Assembly: GCF_009388985.1 (NCBI RefSeq)
Contig: NZ_CP036422.1
Coordinates: forward strand, 1,192,501 to 1,256,500
DNA: 64,000 nt
Reading direction: 5' to 3'
DNA from: Halioglobus maricola
GTDB lineage: Bacteria > Pseudomonadota > Gammaproteobacteria > Pseudomonadales > Halieaceae
Numbering within the stretch: position 1 is the first letter of the stretch; each line of letters begins with the position of its first letter. The notes beneath the pieces are model-generated. The model was not told the DNA's origin. It searched no databases and worked only from the letters and a program-made list of their open reading frames with translations. Positions 16,400 through 24,994 of the stretch are shown in pieces. Made by a program: the position numbers and the translations under genes.

Positions 16400-17788
16400 A
16401 TGAGCAGAACGATTGAGCTTGAGGATGGCCGCGAGGTGATTCGCTCGGATGGGGAAACTTACCAGGAGATGCTCGACAAAGAGCCTAACCCGGTACCCGA
16501 TGCGCTGCGAGAAAGCACCGAGACCTTCCTGGGCAGCGACAATATTTCCACTGATCGCTATCTGGCGCGTGACTTTCATGATCTGGAAGTCGAAAAAATG
16601 TGGAGCCGCACCTGGCAGGCAGTATGCCGTGAAACGGAGATTGCCAAAACCGGTGACTTTTTTGTCTACGACATTGCCAAGTACTCACTCGTGGTCACGC
16701 GGACAGAAAATGGGGATATCAAGGGCTACCACAATGCCTGCCTTCACCGCGGCCGCGCCTTGCGAAGTGTAGAGTCTGGCCGTGCGCGAGAGTTCAAGTG
16801 TCCGTTCCACGGGTTTCGTTGGAATCTGGAAGGCGATTTTCTGGGGGCGCCCTGTCAGTGGGATTTCCCCCATATAAACGAGGAAGAATTTTCTTTGCCG
16901 CAGGTCCAGGTGGATACCTGGGGTGGTTGGGTCTTCATCAATATGGACCTCGAAGCGGAGTCACTGCAGAGCTATATGGGCATTCTTCCGCAACACTTTG
17001 AGCGCTGGAAGCCGGAGAACACCTTCAAGGCCCTTCACGTCGAGAAAATTATCGAGTGCAACTGGAAGCTTGCCTGGGAAGCGTTCATCGAGTCATACCA
17101 TACCGTTGCCACCCATCCGCAGATCATGTCCTACCTGGGTGACTCGAATTCCCAGTACGATTGTTGGGGCGACAATGTTAGCCGCACCATTTCTCCAATG
17201 GGTGTCGTTAGCCCTCATCTGGAAGATGTTCCACCGAACCAGACAGTAAATGAATGGCTGGAACATGCCATGGCCTTGCCAGACGGTGAAAGCATTGACG
17301 TCCCCGAAGGTATGTCTGCGAGGGAATATCTGGCCGATTTCTATTATAAAACCTGGAGCGAGCAGTACGGCGTAGACCTTGCCGAATTCTGCACCCAGAG
17401 TGAGATCATGGATTCGATTCTTTACTCGCTGTTCCCCAATTTCGCTCCCTGGGCCGGTTTTCATCCGAATCTGACTTATCGCATGAAGCCTTACGGTGAT
17501 CGTCACGACATGTGCACGATGGAAATTATCTTCCTGATGCGCTACCCGGAAGACCAGCCGCGGCCAGCAGATGCTCCAGTGCAGAAGCTCGACAAGGATC
17601 AGTTGTTCTCCGAGGCAGAAGGGTTGGAAGGCGGGCTCGGAAAAGTATTCGACCAGGATTTCTCCAACTTGAAGATGTTGCAGAAGGGCTTACCCAATCT
17701 GCGTAGTGGTGAAGTGGTGCTGGCGAACTATCAGGAAGTCCGTATACGTCACTTCCACCAGACCCTGGAAAAGTACATCAATGCCTGA
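16400..17788 (+). CDS. Rieske-type ring-hydroxylating oxygenase alpha subunit
   Basis: A 462-residue oxygenase component. The Rieske [2Fe-2S] ligands are Cys114, His116, Cys134 and His137 (ACLHRG and CPFHGF), and the mononuclear iron histidines are His234 and His239 in ESYHTVATHP; an Asp near residue 420 would complete the triad. A strong AGGAGA precedes the ATG. No beta subunit, ferredoxin or reductase is nearby, so electrons must come from elsewhere. Proteins of this layout hydroxylate or demethylate aromatic rings, terpenoids or sterols. The next gene overlaps its stop by 8 nt. Confidence 0.93.
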   Translation: MSRTIELEDGREVIRSDGETYQEMLDKEPNPVPDALRESTETFLGSDNISTDRYLARDFHDLEVEKMWSRTWQAVCRETEIAKTGDFFVYDIAKYSLVVTRTENGDIKGYHNACLHRGRALRSVESGRAREFKCPFHGFRWNLEGDFLGAPCQWDFPHINEEEFSLPQVQVDTWGGWVFINMDLEAESLQSYMGILPQHFERWKPENTFKALHVEKIIECNWKLAWEAFIESYHTVATHPQIMSYLGDSNSQYDCWGDNVSRTISPMGVVSPHLEDVPPNQTVNEWLEHAMALPDGESIDVPEGMSAREYLADFYYKTWSEQYGVDLAEFCTQSEIMDSILYSLFPNFAPWAGFHPNLTYRMKPYGDRHDMCTMEIIFLMRYPEDQPRPADAPVQKLDKDQLFSEAEGLEGGLGKVFDQDFSNLKMLQKGLPNLRSGEVVLANYQEVRIRHFHQTLEKYINA

Positions 17789-18578
17789 GCTTGATTCGCG
17801 GGCACTAGACTTACTGCAACCCTTTCTACTGACGGACAAGGTTGCATTGGTCACTGGCGCGTCCAGTGGCTTTGGTCGCGAATTTGCCGATGCTCTGTCG
17901 GCGGCTGGAGCCAAAGTCGTATTGGCAGCGCGTCGCCTGGAACTGATAGAAGCCGCGCGAGACGAGATTATCGCCAGCGGCGGCGAGGCGATGGCAGTGG
18001 CCATGGATATTACTGACAGCGCTTCAATCGCCAGGGCACTGGATGCTGTTGAAACGCAGTTCGGTACCGTCACGATTGTCGTAAACAATGCGGGTATCAG
18101 CATGCCCCGGCCATTGCTGGAAATGGATGATGATGCCTGGAATCAGGTCGTTGCGACGAATCTCAGTGGAGCGGCCTACGTCACCAGAGAGACCGCGTCG
18201 CGGATGGTGGCTGCCGGTGCAAAGGGCAGTGTCGTCAACATCGCATCCATACTCGCAGTGCGCGTACAGAGTTTTCTTACCAGCTATGCCGCCGCGAAAG
18301 CGGGCCTGGTGCAGTTCACCAAAAATGCAGCGTTGGAGTTGGCACAGCACGGTATTCGTGTGAACGCTATTTGTCCCGGCTACTTCGCAACTGATATTAC
18401 CCGGGCCTGGCTGGCGAGTGAGGAGGGTCAGGCATTGCAGGAACGTATTCCCCAGCGACGAGTAGGCGACATTAGCGAGCTCTTTGGGCCGTTGCTGTTG
18501 CTGGCCTCCGACGCAGGATCTCATATGACAGGGGCGTCGATAGTGATCGACGGCGGCCATGTGCTCTCAGAGCTATAA
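17781..18578 (+). CDS. SDR family oxidoreductase
   Basis: A 265-residue classical SDR with TGASSGFG, NNAGISM and the catalytic SYAAAK. The ATG at 17781 lies inside the last codons of the Rieske gene, an 8-nt overlap in another frame, which supports co-expression. A longer open frame to 17706 sits entirely within the Rieske gene and was dropped. It probably oxidises a hydroxyl made by the oxygenase. Confidence 0.9.
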   Translation: MPELDSRALDLLQPFLLTDKVALVTGASSGFGREFADALSAAGAKVVLAARRLELIEAARDEIIASGGEAMAVAMDITDSASIARALDAVETQFGTVTIVVNNAGISMPRPLLEMDDDAWNQVVATNLSGAAYVTRETASRMVAAGAKGSVVNIASILAVRVQSFLTSYAAAKAGLVQFTKNAALELAQHGIRVNAICPGYFATDITRAWLASEEGQALQERIPQRRVGDISELFGPLLLLASDAGSHMTGASIVIDGGHVLSEL

Positions 18579-18597
18579 ACACTAACAGGTAAAAATT

Positions 18598-19353
18598 ATG
18601 GCAACTCTGGCCGGTAAAACAGCGGTAATCGTAGGTGCGTCCGGTGAGGACAATATTGGCGTGGCAATTGCTCGCAAGCTTGCCGCGGAGGGTGCGAATG
18701 TTGTGGTGTCAGCCCGCAGAGAGGCGCCGCTCGAAGCGCTCGCGGCCGACATTGGCGGCCTCGCGATCGCGTGTGATGTTACCGACGAGGAGCAGGTAGA
18801 GGCATTGTTTAGTCGCGCCTCCGAGGCCACCGGCGGCGTTGATATAGCGGTGTACTCAGCAGGTGTGTATTCCTCGGTACTGATATCCGAACTGACAGCA
18901 GATGATGTCCGGCCGACCCTGGAGGTCAGCTTTATCGGTGCGCTGCTCTTCTTTAAACATGCGGCCGCGGCGATGCCCGAGGGGGGGTCTGTTATCACCG
19001 TGTCTTCCCTCACTGCCAGGCTGCCAGGCCCAACCCTCTCTGTGTATTCAGGCGCTCGCGCCGGGATCGACTACGCCATCAAGGTGGCGGCGCAGGAGTA
19101 TCAGGGCCAAAAAGTTCGCTTCAATTCCATTGCCGCGGGTTTGATTGAAACTGATATGACGGGCCCCTTGTTCGAGATCGAACCCATTATCGCTGCCCAC
19201 GTTGCAGAGACACCAGCGGGCCGTATGGGCACGCTGAATGATATGGCCGAGGCCGCACTTTTTCTCGCAGATGAGGCACGTTCCGGGTTTATCAACGGGC
19301 AAGTGCTTGACCTCGCCGGTGGTCAGCAAATGGGCCACTTGCCGCGCTTTTAA
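18598..19353 (+). CDS. SDR family oxidoreductase
   Basis: A 251-residue SDR. The cofactor motif is VGASGEDNIGVAIA, a divergent TGxxxGxG, and the active-site tyrosine is in LSVYSGARAGID, where the usual YxxxK has Arg (YSGAR) at the lysine position. That change is unusual, although Lys follows further on; the enzyme may still bind NAD(P). C-terminal VLDLAGGQQMG is typical. It is between two genes of the same strand with 19 and 11 nt gaps, in the Rieske operon. Confidence 0.82.
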   Translation: MATLAGKTAVIVGASGEDNIGVAIARKLAAEGANVVVSARREAPLEALAADIGGLAIACDVTDEEQVEALFSRASEATGGVDIAVYSAGVYSSVLISELTADDVRPTLEVSFIGALLFFKHAAAAMPEGGSVITVSSLTARLPGPTLSVYSGARAGIDYAIKVAAQEYQGQKVRFNSIAAGLIETDMTGPLFEIEPIIAAHVAETPAGRMGTLNDMAEAALFLADEARSGFINGQVLDLAGGQQMGHLPRF

Positions 19354-19364
19354 AGGAGAACACT

Positions 19365-19871
19365 ATGCAAGGTTACGAAGACGTCACACTATACAAGCTC
19401 ACTGATGAGCGCGAGCAGGAACTGTTAAAGAAACAGATCGAGTGCAATTTCATTTGGACCAACAAGGAAGGTCACGGTATGGGCGTGATCATGAATTACG
19501 TGGCCAAGGACGGTTCGATCTGGCTCACCGCGACAAAGCAGCGGCCCCGCATCAAGGCATTGCAGCGTGACCCGCGAGCGTCGGTAGTGATATCCAGTAT
19601 GGGTACCGATATGGGCCCAGGTAAACAAATCACGTACAAGGGCAGGGTGGTGTTGCACGAGGACCAGGCTACCAAAGATTGGTTCTACCCAGCGATGGCA
19701 GACATTATTTCACCGTACCCGGCACCTACACCCGAGGCTGCGATCGAGCATCTCGATACGCCGTTGCGGGTGATTATCCAATTGATTCCGGAGATGGCGC
19801 TCAAGTTTGATGGCGACGCGATCTCCAAGGCCTCCTACGACGGCACCGTGCCGGCGGGAGGTGATTCCTAG
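19365..19871 (+). CDS. pyridoxamine 5'-phosphate oxidase-fold protein 1
   Basis: A 168-residue split-barrel flavin/F420-fold protein (FIWTNKEGHGMGVIMNYVAKDGSIWLTATKQRPR, then QRDPRASVVISS, split here by motif). AAGGAGA precedes the start. A close paralog lies at 23578 on the other strand. In actinobacteria such proteins use F420 and in other bacteria they bind FMN or haem; the cofactor here is not visible. It closes the Rieske/SDR operon, so a redox role on the same substrate is likely. Confidence 0.82.
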   Translation: MQGYEDVTLYKLTDEREQELLKKQIECNFIWTNKEGHGMGVIMNYVAKDGSIWLTATKQRPRIKALQRDPRASVVISSMGTDMGPGKQITYKGRVVLHEDQATKDWFYPAMADIISPYPAPTPEAAIEHLDTPLRVIIQLIPEMALKFDGDAISKASYDGTVPAGGDS

Positions 19872-19973
19872 TTCACACTGCCAGTCCTTCTCAGCGGTAA
19901 CCAGGGAAGGTTGCGGTGTCTCTTGCTGTACCAGTAGCGTTTTATCCACTTAATAATAAAAGGTAGGGACCAT

Positions 19974-22250
19974 ATGAAACAGCGAACTATGCTCAAGACC
20001 GTACTTGCTTGTGCCGTTGTCACCAGCAGCGTAAGCACTCCCCAGGCAATAGCCCAGGAGGACAGGGTTGCCCTGGAAGAAGTGATCGTGACTGCGCGAA
20101 AACGTGAAGAATCCATGCAGGACGTGCCTGTGGCGGTGACTTCATTGACCGAGGAGTTGAATCGATCCACGGTTAAGTCCATTCGCGATGTGCAGAACTA
20201 TGCTCCGAACGTGAATATTGATCTTATTGCCGGTAACAACGGTGCCTCGATTTCGATACGCGGTATCAGTTTTCAGGAGACCGACAAGAGTGTAGACCCA
20301 CCGGCTGGTGTGATCCTCGATGGTGTTTATATGGGGGTAGTGGCTGGCGGTTTGTTGCATAACTTTGACATGGAACGGATCGAAGTGCTGCGTGGCCCGC
20401 AGGGTACGCTTTTTGGCAAAAACACCACGGCAGGTGCGCTTAATATCGTGCGTAGCGCTCCCACCCGCGAGTGGGGTGGCAAGGTTCAGTTAACCGGCGG
20501 GAGCTGGGACTTAACGGAAGTCCGGGGCCTTCTGAACACGCCGCTGGGTGATGATGGCGGCATCAAGTTATACGGCAGCTCCAGCAAACACGACGGCTAT
20601 ATGGACAGCAACGTTTACGACGGTGATGTAGGCGTACAAGACTATCTCCAGTTCGGTGCCACGGTGTCCTATAACTTCACCGAAAATTTTGATGTGTCAT
20701 TCACTGCTGAGCGTATCGAAGACGAATCAGACGTGGGCGCCTGGTCGAACTTCAACAGCTTTACAGATCTGGCGTGCCTGATATCCCTTGGGGGTTTTCC
20801 TCCCGCGGGAATTCCTCCTGAGGCAAGCGGCGCGCCCTTTGGCAGCGGCTGCCAGGAGCTCGATGTAGATAGCGACGAGGATCACTCGCCCCAGAACGAG
20901 CCGAACTCCTCGGATGTAACCAACGATTTCTACAACCTGACTGCGAACTGGGACCTGGGAGACTGGGTGCTCACATCCATTACTGGCTACGTAGAACGCT
21001 CGGAGGCATTCCGGGTGGAGTATGATGCGGCGCAGGTTGAGTTTCTCACCGTTACTGCCGAGCAGGAATACGAGCAGTTCAGCCAGGAGCTCCGGATCAA
21101 TGGTGACCTGACTGATAATATTAATCTTACAGCGGGCCTGTATTACTGGAACTCTGAGTATGATCAGTTCCAGGAGTCCTTTGATATGTGGTACTACCTG
21201 GGCATAGGGTTTGGCCCGGAAGGCGGCCTCTGGCCCGGAGCAGTGTCCAGCCAGTTGGATGGTACTGGTGAGAATGAGGCTTACTCTGCTTTCGCTTCCA
21301 TGGACTGGCAGCTTACTGATCGATTGATGTTAAACCTCGGTGGTCGCATTACCAACGAAGAGCGCAAGCTTACGACCGGTACGCCGAATTTTATGCTTAA
21401 TCTTCCTGATGGAACTGCCCTGGAGATTGTCCCCGGTGGTGCGGCTCAGGACTTCAAAGAGGATTGGACTGAGTTCTCGCCACGTATTGCATTGCTGTTT
21501 GATATTAGCGACGACATGATGGTGTTCGGCTCATTTTCCAGCGGCTTCAAGAGCGGCGGTTTCTTTGCTAGAACCCAGAACGTGGACGACATCAATTCCT
21601 ATGATCCGGAGTATGTCGATACCTATGAGATTGGCATGAAGAGTGAGTGGTTGGATAATCGCCTGCGCTTCAATGCCACAGCCTTCTACAGCGACTACAC
21701 CGACAAGCAGGAAGAGGTAATCACCAATCTCGGCAACGGCAATGTAACCACCATCGTGAACAACGCAGCCGACGTAGAGATTTCTGGCCTTGAGCTGGAG
21801 TTCACAGCACAGATTACCCGCGGCCTGAGTGGTTTCCTGAATGCTGGGTTTATCGATGCGGAGTTTTCGGAATTCACCGTTTCGGATTCTGACGGTAATC
21901 CTGTCGATAACTCCGGCCTGGAGTTGCGCAATGCACCTGAGTCGACGGTGAATGTGGGGCTGGACTATTACCTGCCTGTCGGCTTTGCCGAACTTGGCCT
22001 GCATTACAACTATCGCTGGCGCGACGAGTATCACACTATCCTGAACAACGACGAGCGTGGCCTGGTGGAGTCGGCAGGATTCCACAACGCCAGCATCGAT
22101 ATGGAGTTCAGCGAGAATTTCACAGTCAGTGTGTATGGACGTAACCTCGGTGATGAACGCTATGCCCGGGTGATTCCAATCGGCATCAGCACCTTCGGCC
22201 AGTACAGCCCGCCGAAACATTATGGTGTTGAATTGAACGTGAATTTCTAG
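19974..22250 (+). CDS. TonB-dependent outer-membrane receptor 2
   Basis: A 758-residue receptor with signal peptide (VLACAVVTSSVSTPQAIAQ), TonB-box-like EEVIVTARKREESMQDVP, plug domain with RGPQGTLFGKNTTAG and a barrel ending GVELNVNF. It is the last gene before a strong terminator. It is related to receptor 1 but clearly distinct, so the block has two import routes or two ligands. Codon use and composition look like the neighbours. Confidence 0.92.
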   Translation: MKQRTMLKTVLACAVVTSSVSTPQAIAQEDRVALEEVIVTARKREESMQDVPVAVTSLTEELNRSTVKSIRDVQNYAPNVNIDLIAGNNGASISIRGISFQETDKSVDPPAGVILDGVYMGVVAGGLLHNFDMERIEVLRGPQGTLFGKNTTAGALNIVRSAPTREWGGKVQLTGGSWDLTEVRGLLNTPLGDDGGIKLYGSSSKHDGYMDSNVYDGDVGVQDYLQFGATVSYNFTENFDVSFTAERIEDESDVGAWSNFNSFTDLACLISLGGFPPAGIPPEASGAPFGSGCQELDVDSDEDHSPQNEPNSSDVTNDFYNLTANWDLGDWVLTSITGYVERSEAFRVEYDAAQVEFLTVTAEQEYEQFSQELRINGDLTDNINLTAGLYYWNSEYDQFQESFDMWYYLGIGFGPEGGLWPGAVSSQLDGTGENEAYSAFASMDWQLTDRLMLNLGGRITNEERKLTTGTPNFMLNLPDGTALEIVPGGAAQDFKEDWTEFSPRIALLFDISDDMMVFGSFSSGFKSGGFFARTQNVDDINSYDPEYVDTYEIGMKSEWLDNRLRFNATAFYSDYTDKQEEVITNLGNGNVTTIVNNAADVEISGLELEFTAQITRGLSGFLNAGFIDAEFSEFTVSDSDGNPVDNSGLELRNAPESTVNVGLDYYLPVGFAELGLHYNYRWRDEYHTILNNDERGLVESAGFHNASIDMEFSENFTVSVYGRNLGDERYARVIPIGISTFGQYSPPKHYGVELNVNF

Positions 22251-22268
22251 ATATACCCAGCTCGAACC

Positions 22269-22302
22269 GGCCCCTTCTACTTGTAGATGGGGCCTTTTTT
22301 TT
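22269..22302 (+). terminator. Rho-independent terminator after TonB receptor 2
   Basis: GGCCCC and GGGGCC arms (with inner CTAC/GTAG pairing) are followed by eight T. This ends the plus-strand operon. Confidence 0.9.
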
Positions 22303-22408
22303 ACTGGCGTTTTGGGCCGGTTGCTGGCCAGTCACTTCATTGCTAGATTACTGTGCGTCATGCAAGTAACTTTGAGGCGTACACCCGTGGATAGCGCATT
22401 GAACTGAC

Positions 22409-22606
22409 ATGGAATTTCTAGCACAACAGAGTATTAGCTGCCCGTACTGCGGCGAGTCAATAGAAGTGCTTGTCGACCAGCAGGAGGCAGGGCAGGAATA
22501 CATTGAAGATTGTCAGGTGTGTTGTCGGCCCATAACGTTTCTCATATCGATGTCCATCGAAGGCGAACTTTCCCTGTCGGTGCACGACGAAAACGAGGCT
22601 TTCTAG
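22409..22606 (+). CDS. CPXCG motif-containing cysteine-rich protein
   Basis: A 65-residue zinc-ribbon-like protein with SCPYCGE and DCQVCCRP cysteine pairs. It matches the small CPXCG family that is common in gammaproteobacteria; function unknown. It sits in a short insert of genes that do not look part of the catabolic block. Confidence 0.85.
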   Translation: MEFLAQQSISCPYCGESIEVLVDQQEAGQEYIEDCQVCCRPITFLISMSIEGELSLSVHDENEAF

Positions 22607-22654
22607 CAAGGGGCTAGCTGTTAGCCATCTTTCCTTTAGACACAGGTACTTTTT

Positions 22655-23059
22655 ATGGATCTCGCGCATACTTACTCAATGGCAATTTCGGCGCTCGGCG
22701 CTTTGGCCATTCTGATGTTCTGCCAGCTTCTTGTGGCTGATGTCGTTGGGTTACGGTCCCGGCATATCCCGGGTTCAGCGGTCCCGGCAGACCATGAAAA
22801 CCCGCTCTTCCGCGCTAGCCGTACCGTCGCCAATACCAATGAAAGTATTGCCATCTTCATACTGGCAATACTGTTCTGCATGCTGTGTGGGGCGCCCGCC
22901 AGTGCGACGGCGTATGCTGCCTGGGCGTTTGTTGTCGCACGGTGCTTGTATGCGGTTTGCTACTACCTGAATCTACAAATTCTCAGGTCAGTCATGTTTG
23001 GTATCTCCCTGTTGGCACTCACGGCCCTTCTCGTACTCGGTGGTTCGGCTTGGCTCTAG
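22655..23059 (+). CDS. MAPEG family membrane protein
   Basis: A 134-residue integral membrane protein with about four hydrophobic helices and the conserved NPLFRASRTVANTNESIAIF segment of the MAPEG (membrane-associated proteins in eicosanoid and glutathione metabolism) family. Bacterial members are often of unknown function. It overlaps the GNAT gene by about 10 nt. Confidence 0.82.
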   Translation: MDLAHTYSMAISALGALAILMFCQLLVADVVGLRSRHIPGSAVPADHENPLFRASRTVANTNESIAIFILAILFCMLCGAPASATAYAAWAFVVARCLYAVCYYLNLQILRSVMFGISLLALTALLVLGGSAWL

Positions 23060-23577
23060 TTCGCGAGGCGGGGCCTGGCGACGCTCTTGTACTTTCTCGT
23101 TTTGCGGAGCAGACATTTAGAGACGCATTTGGCGCCAGTAACTCAAGCAGCGATATGAACAGTTATTGCGGAAGAAGTTTTGGCGTCGATATTCAGTTGG
23201 CCGAAATTGAGCGTGATTCAATTCGCACCTTACTCTGCCTGGAGGGAGAGCAACTGGCGGGCTATGCCCAAATCTGGAACAGCGTGCCGCCCGACGGGGT
23301 TGGCAACGATGATGCGAAGGAGTTGAGGCGTCTTTACGTCGCTGAGGAATGGCACGGTCTTGGACTCGCACAACAGTTGATTGATGCGAGTATTTCAATT
23401 GTGAGCGGAGACGGTAGCAAAGCGATATGGTTGGCGGTCTGGGAGAATAATCCAAGGGCAATCGGCTTCTACAACAAGATGGGCTTTGTTGAGGTTGGCG
23501 AGCAAGCCTTCTACCTGGGTAGCGACCGCCAGCGGGATATCATTATGGCTCTTTCACTCAATCCCAGCTGTCGCTGA
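23050..23577 (+). CDS. GNAT family N-acetyltransferase
   Basis: About 175 residues of GNAT fold: LRRLYVAEEWHGLGLAQQLI carries the acetyl-CoA-binding (R/Q)xxGxG/A-type loop, and ENNPRAIGFYNKMGFVEVG is the typical C-terminal motif. A TTG at 23050, inside the MAPEG gene end, gives MALVREAGPGDA, which looks like a natural start; the frame is open further upstream, but that part lies in the MAPEG coding region. Substrate unknown. Confidence 0.78.
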   Translation: MALVREAGPGDALVLSRFAEQTFRDAFGASNSSSDMNSYCGRSFGVDIQLAEIERDSIRTLLCLEGEQLAGYAQIWNSVPPDGVGNDDAKELRRLYVAEEWHGLGLAQQLIDASISIVSGDGSKAIWLAVWENNPRAIGFYNKMGFVEVGEQAFYLGSDRQRDIIMALSLNPSCR

Positions 23578-23594
23578 CTACTTACTGGTCAGCG
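23572..23594. terminator. inverted repeat at the junction of convergent genes
   Basis: Perfect 7-bp arms CGCTGAC and GTCAGCG with a 9-nt loop. The stops of the GNAT and the PPOX-fold genes lie within it. No T tract is present; it may serve as a shared stop signal. Confidence 0.35.
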
Positions 23595-24081
23595 CTTCAG
23601 TGGTTGCATCTTGCATCACACCACCATCAAAACTGATGGTTTTCTCCGGCACTACTTCAATGATTATCCTCATCGGGGTGTCGAGGAACGCCACGAAAGC
23701 TTCCGGCGTAGGGGCCGGGCTGTTGGCATGGCGGGCGAAATCTGGGTAGAACCAATCTTTGGTTTCCTGGTCCTTGTGCAAGATGGCCGTGCCTTTGAAG
23801 GTGATGGATTGGCTGATGTTTGCATCAACACCTGCACTTGAAATTACCACGCTGCAACGGGGGTCGCGGGCGAGGGCTTTCATGCGCGCGCGTTGCTCGG
23901 TGGCTGTGCACCAGATGCGGCCTTTGCGCCAAATATAGCTCATGGTAACGCCAAGCGGATGGCCGGCTTTGTTGGCCCAGATAAAGGTCAGTTCGTTCTG
24001 GGTCAGCAGCAGATTCTCCATCTTGTCGTTGCTGAGGCCGTACATGGTCACATCGTCGTAGTTTTCTACCGAGTCGCTCAA
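23578..24081 (-). CDS. pyridoxamine 5'-phosphate oxidase-fold protein 2
   Basis: A 167-residue paralog of the protein at 19365, with the same order of motifs (FIWANKAGHPLGVTMSYIW, QRARMKALARDPRCSVVISS read in part). It abuts the GNAT gene end to end, with 0 nt between. It is divergent from the SDR at 24223, sharing the clearest copy of the 24-bp operator. A flavin- or F420-type redox role in the catabolic block is inferred. Confidence 0.82.
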   Translation of the reverse strand: MSDSVENYDDVTMYGLSNDKMENLLLTQNELTFIWANKAGHPLGVTMSYIWRKGRIWCTATEQRARMKALARDPRCSVVISSAGVDANISQSITFKGTAILHKDQETKDWFYPDFARHANSPAPTPEAFVAFLDTPMRIIIEVVPEKTISFDGGVMQDATTEALTSK

Positions 24082-24131
24082 AATTCTCTCCTGTTGCCGC
24101 TGCTTGCGGGCTGTTGTTATTCTGAATACTA

Positions 24132-24155
24132 TAAACAGTACGAACTGACTGTTTT
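24132..24155. promoter_or_regulatory. shared 24-bp inverted-repeat operator, site B
   Basis: Half-sites TAAACAGT and ACTGTTTT around ACGAACTG; 7 of 8 pairs are symmetric. It sits between the divergent PPOX-fold gene 2 and the SDR at 24223. Confidence 0.62.
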
Positions 24156-24222
24156 TGTGATGTTATCACCCACTGGGGCGAAAGCAAGCAGAGGCTTTCT
24201 TAATCCAGAAGGACATAAAAAT

Positions 24223-24987
24223 ATGGGACGCGTATCAGGAAAGGTGGCACTGGTCACCGGTGCTGCTTCCGGGCTGGGTCTGGCTATTGCGCAGCGATTG
24301 GCTGAAGAAGGTGCCGAGGTTGTGCTCGCCGATGTGGCTCGTGAATCAGGCGAAATGGCAGCACAAGGGCTGGCTAATGCGAGCTTCGCCTATCTCGATG
24401 TCACCAGCGAATCTGCATGGCAGGCCTTGATTGGCAGCATGGATCGCTTGGATGTGTTGGTGAATTGTGCCGGTGTGGTTGAACTCGCCAGTATCGAGCA
24501 CACCACCGAGGACATCTGGCGCAAGATCAATGCGGTAGGTACTGACGGCACTTTCTACGGCTGCAAGCACGCGCTTGCCAGTATGAAGGCACAGGGCAGC
24601 GGATCTATTATCAATATGTGTTCCACGGCCAGTATTCAGGGGGGACCCAATATCTTTGCCTATGCCGCTTCCAAGAGCGCCATTCGTGGGATGACCAAGT
24701 CCGTAGCATGTCTCTCCACACAGGAGGGTTATGGCATCCGCTGCAACTCGGTGCACCCGGGGAATATGCAGACGCCCATGTTGAGTCGCATGTACGACAC
24801 CGTTCTGGAGCACGATCCGGAAGCCGCAGCAGACATGGACAAATTGTGGGTGGGAGATCCGGTGGACGTTGCCAACATGGTATTGTTCCTCGCCTCCGAT
24901 GAAGCGCGCTCGGTCAACGGCGCTGAGATGGTCGTCGACAACACCACCAGCATTACTGAGGGTGCCGTGTTGCGGCACGATAAGTGA
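24223..24987 (+). CDS. SDR family oxidoreductase
   Basis: A 254-residue SDR: TGAASGLG, NCAGVVE, catalytic YAASK and C-terminal VVDNTTSITEG. AGAAGGA lies 9 nt before the chosen ATG. Its frame is open to 23893, antisense to the PPOX gene, so the shorter start is right. It leads a plus-strand operon with a SnoaL-like gene and an aldehyde dehydrogenase, which fits stepwise alcohol to aldehyde to acid oxidation. Confidence 0.92.
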   Translation: MGRVSGKVALVTGAASGLGLAIAQRLAEEGAEVVLADVARESGEMAAQGLANASFAYLDVTSESAWQALIGSMDRLDVLVNCAGVVELASIEHTTEDIWRKINAVGTDGTFYGCKHALASMKAQGSGSIINMCSTASIQGGPNIFAYAASKSAIRGMTKSVACLSTQEGYGIRCNSVHPGNMQTPMLSRMYDTVLEHDPEAAADMDKLWVGDPVDVANMVLFLASDEARSVNGAEMVVDNTTSITEGAVLRHDK

Positions 24988-24994
24988 GGAGCCT

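Noticed and set aside
22885..23049. N-terminal extension of the GNAT protein
   Set aside because: This part lies in another frame of the MAPEG gene and does not look like GNAT sequence.
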